Shown here: positions 61,033 to 64,000 of the stretch, one piece after another
Position numbering within the stretch: position 1 is the first letter of the stretch
Layout of the letters: every line of letters starts with the position of its first letter
Assembly: GCA_025200525.1 (NCBI GenBank)
Contig: CM045762.1
Coordinates: forward strand, 74,707,217 to 74,771,216
Reading direction: 5' to 3'
Source of the DNA: Camellia lanceoleosa
Lineage: Eukaryota; Streptophyta; Magnoliopsida; Ericales; Theaceae
DNA length: 64,000 nucleotides
The notes under the pieces: generated by a model
What the model saw: the letters and a program-made list of their open reading frames with translations, nothing else
Told to the model about the DNA's origin: nothing
Database searches by the model: none
Translations under genes and position numbers: made by a program

Positions 61033-61997
61033 GTTTGATTTTCCTAATTTATTTTATTAACCCTGGCCATGGGAAACCGTGCACGCAAAAAAAATTACAA
61101 TTCCGTTTCAATTATAATTTTAAATTCGAGAATATTCTCTTTCTATCCAAATTCAAATCTATGTAAAATAATTTCAAGGTGGATATGATAGGGGCCTATG
61201 ATGGAAATTACAATATTACCCAAACAAAAATACGTATGAATTCTAAATTTAACACTATATTTTTATTTTGAATATGAATGTTAATGCGATTTTATTTGAC
61301 AAAAATATATATAAGTTTGTCTTCTTTACCATTTGAGGTGAACCCAAACGACTTTTACTCGAATGGAGTTCGAGCAACTTGGTATTTTATTGCCCTTTTA
61401 AGGTTGTTGAACTGAGTTCGAACTGAACTCAAGAAATCAACGAATCTCAAAATGTGTTCAATTTTAACATATTTATATAATAAGTCATTCTTTAATTGTT
61501 ATTTATTGAGCCGAATATCAATCGAGTTCAAATAATTTGATTTGTTTTACCATATTAACTTAAATAGATATGCCGAGAAAATGAATATTAAATTAAATAA
61601 GAAATTACTAGCATAAAAAATTATCACGGCACAGTGGTGAATTTTTGAAATAAAATTTTCTTTTTTTGCATACGTCTAATACTCAGATCTACAACATAAT
61701 TTTCCTTATCTAAAAAATAACTAATGAGATTATGGAACACAAATTATTAAAGGTGCATAGAAAAATAATGACGAAAGAGGGAAGACAATGTGAAGAGCTA
61801 ATAACAAAAAGGTGCTTAGCTAATAATTAAGCAAGTCTATTTCAGATGAATACGGAGATATGCAATTATCAATTTGCTTTTCATTTCCGCTCATACATTA
61901 TTAAGCCTGGATTTGGAAACTGTTGCAATTATCAATTGTTGCATATCCACAATTTTTTAACAGTCACTAACCTAATGTGTTGTAAACTACTTTACAG

Positions 61998-62387
61998 GTT
62001 GCTTTCCCTGCCTTGGAGGTTTTGAAAATTTGTGAATTGCCTAACATAATAGAGATATGGGACAACCATTTACTCATAGCCTCAGAAAAAGAATCAAAGT
62101 CCTTCTGCCAACTGAAAGACATGTTGGTTTTTAATTGTGAGAAATTGGAACATGTGGTCCAGTTCAATATGCTCCCACGACTGCAAAATCTGAAAATATT
62201 CATCGTAGATAATTGTCCAAAGATGGAAGCGATAGTTTTAGAGAAAGAAAAAGAAGAAGGAACCACCAATAATGATATCATCCTGTTCTCTCAATTAACA
62301 ACTCTTTTTCTTTTTAGGTTGGTGAGCGTTAAAAGTTTCTACAACTGGCCTACAAGATCTGAAGCACAACCCTTGTTCAACCACCAG
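61998..62387 (+). CDS. LRR exon 19 (copy of exon 17)
   Basis: 130 codons; differs from exon 17 by two adjacent-codon base changes (CCAACC to CCTGCC, Thr5 to Ala). It carries the same long A run (about 20) downstream, near 62438-62459. Confidence 0.85.
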
Positions 62388-63363
62388 GTTTGATTTTCCT
62401 AATTTATTTTATTAAACCTGGCCATGGGAAAACGTGCACAAAAAAAAAAAAAAAAAAAATTCCTTTTCAATTACAATTTTAAATTCGAGAATATTCTCTT
62501 TCTATCCGAATCCAAATCTATGTAAAATAATTTCAAGGTGGATATGCTAGGGGCCTACGATGGAAATTACAATATTACCCAAACAAAAATACGTATGAAT
62601 TCTAAATTTAACACTATATTTTTATTTTGAATTTGAATGTTAATACGATTTTATTTGACTAAAATATATATAAGTTTGTCTTGTTTACCATTTGAGGTGA
62701 ACCCAAACGACTTTTAAACGAATGGAGTTCGAGCAACTTTGTATTTTATTGCCCTTTTAAGTTTATTGAACTGAGTTCGAACTGAACTCAAAAAATCGAC
62801 GAATTTCAAAATGTGTTCAATTTTAACTTATTTATATAATAAGTCATTCTTCATTTGGTATTTATTGAGCCGAATATCAATCGAGTTCAAATAATTTGAC
62901 TTGTTTTGCCATATTAACTTAAGCAGATATACAGAGAAAATGAATATTAAATTAAATAAGAAATTATCAATATAAAAAATTATCAAGGCACTATGGTGAA
63001 TTTTTGAAAAAAAAATTTCTTTTTTTTTCATAGGTCTAACACTCAGATCTACAACTTCATTTTCCTTGTCTAAAAAATAACTAATGAGATTATGGAATAC
63101 AAATTATTAAAGGCGCATAGAAAAATAACTATGAAAGAGGGAAGACAATGTGAAGAGCTGATAACAAAATGGTGCTTAGTTAATAATTAAGCAAGACAAT
63201 AAATATTTCCGATGAATACGGAGATATGCAATTATCAATTTGCTTTTCATTTCCGCTCATACATTATTAAGCATGCATTTGGAAACTGTTGCAATTATCA
63301 ATTGTTGCCTATCCACAATTTTGTTACAGTCACTAACCTAAAGTGTTGTAAACTCCTTTACAG

Positions 63364-63753
63364 GTTGCTTTCCCAGTCTTGGAGGTTTTGAAAATTTGGG
63401 AATTGCCTAACATAATGGAGATCTGGGACAAGCAATTACTTATAGCCTCAGAAAAAGAATCAAAGTCCTTCTGCCAGCTGAAAGTCATGGAGGTTTTTAG
63501 TTGTGCGAAATTGGTACATGTGGTCCAGTTCAATATGCTCCTACGACTGCAAAATCTGAAAATATTCATCGTAGATAATTGTCCAAAGATGGAAGCGATA
63601 GTTTCAGAGAAAGAAAAAGAAGATGGAACCACCGATAATGATATCATCATGTTCTCTCAATTAATAACTCTTCAGCTTTCTATGTTGGTGAGCGTTAAAA
63701 GTTTCTACAACTGGCCTACAAGATCTGAAGCACAACCCTTGTTCAACCACCAG
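63364..63753 (+). CDS. LRR exon 20 (mosaic, last seen)
   Basis: 130 codons, the most distinctive of the right part: 'LKIWELPNIMEIW', 'VFSCAKL', 'MLLRLQNL', 'KEDGTTDNDIIMFSQL' and 'QLSMLVSV'. The donor is CAG|GTTTGT, so intron read-through would run four residues before TAA. Its intron continues to the window end with the normal unit sequence, so at least one more unit is likely beyond 64000. Confidence 0.85.
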
Positions 63754-64000
63754 GTTTGTTTTTCCTAATTTATTTTATTAACCCTGGCCATGGGAAAGCG
63801 TGCACACAAAAAAAATAAAAATTCCTTTTCAATTACAATTTTAAATTCGAGAATATTCGCTTTCTATCCAAATCCAAATCTATGTAAAATAATTTTAAGG
63901 TGGATATGCTAGGGCCCTACGATGGAAATTACAATAGTACCCAAACAAAAATACGTATGAATTCTAAATTTAACACTATATTTTTATTTTGAATATGAAT
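63754..64000 (+). other. Unit intron, cut by the window end
   Basis: Matches the first 250 bp of the other unit introns (ATGGGAAAGCGTGCACAC, then GTGGATATGCTAGGGCCC), with no sign that the array ends here. Confidence 0.8.

Larger units (their letters stand above)
27681..64000 (+). repeat. Tandem array of LRR exon-intron units (20 exons)
   Basis: Units of 1,319-1,372 bp, measured from exon start to exon start, repeat 20 times and continue past the window. Each has the same parts in order: intron start GTTTGATTTT, ATGGGAAAGCGTGCAC, GGGGCCTACGATGG, GAGCCGAATATCAATCGAG, a pyrimidine tract ending CATAGGTCTAATACTCAG, the branch-point candidate CACTAAC about 33 nt before the exon, ACTTTACAG, then the exon. 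Homology to the unit begins at 27681, in the part corresponding to shortly after the donor, so the first exon has a complete upstream intron copy but no exon before it. The array is broken once, by retrotransposons at 46822-55771. Exons are 387 or 390 bp (unit 15 is 389) and always phase 0-0. Confidence 0.95.

Noticed and set aside
28579..63650. A 103-105 codon antisense open frame repeated in every array unit (starting 'MISLLV')
   Set aside because: It is the mirror frame of the LRR exon and crosses its splice acceptor. It resembles no family, and its conservation follows from the sense exon and recent duplication.

Overview
The window looks like nuclear DNA of a flowering plant, probably a woody eudicot (the lineage is an inference). 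It is AT-rich, its introns match the plant splice consensus, and plant-type Ty3/gypsy and Ty1/copia retrotransposons are nested in it. No cellular gene is complete here. The one host gene I can support is a plus-strand LRR-coding gene of the CC-NBS-LRR disease-resistance type (RPS2/At4g27190-like LRRs). Its coiled-coil and NB-ARC exons would lie upstream of the window and its end downstream.

Layout. (1) 1-291 is the 3' part of an LRR exon with a phase-0 donor. (2) 292-27680 is a giant intron or inter-gene gap filled with retrotransposon debris, all with element polarity on the minus strand. It holds a copia remnant (Cp), a gypsy remnant (G1) and a larger gypsy element (G2). G2's reverse transcriptase is split by a solo LTR (A), which is itself split by another solo LTR (B); G2's gag is split by a third solo LTR (C). 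An unclassified LTR-like block fills 24341-27680. (3) 27681-64000 is a tandem array of about 1.36-kb units, each an LRR exon of 387-390 bp plus about 0.97 kb of intron. I count 20 exons, and the array runs off the window. Every exon begins and ends in phase 0, so units can be added or removed without breaking the reading frame. All 20 together would encode about 2,590 residues of LRR.

(4) Between exons 14 and 15 the array is interrupted at 46822-55771 by a solo gypsy LTR (D). A nearly intact non-autonomous element (E) sits inside it. E has two near-identical 2.89-kb LTRs, a tRNA-Met primer site, a polypurine tract and only a gag gene (TR-GAG type). Five-base target duplications flank A, B, C and E exactly, and D with one mismatch, so the insertion order can be read directly.

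The most notable system is the LRR exon array. It contains two exon subfamilies, higher-order duplications (a 2,715-bp dimer; a block repeated about 9.5 kb apart; a near-identical triplet), a stop codon just inside every intron, and three damaged or repaired exons (5, 8 and 15). It looks like a machine for expanding and reshuffling the ligand-sensing region of an immune receptor. Whether one mature mRNA uses all these exons cannot be told from sequence alone.
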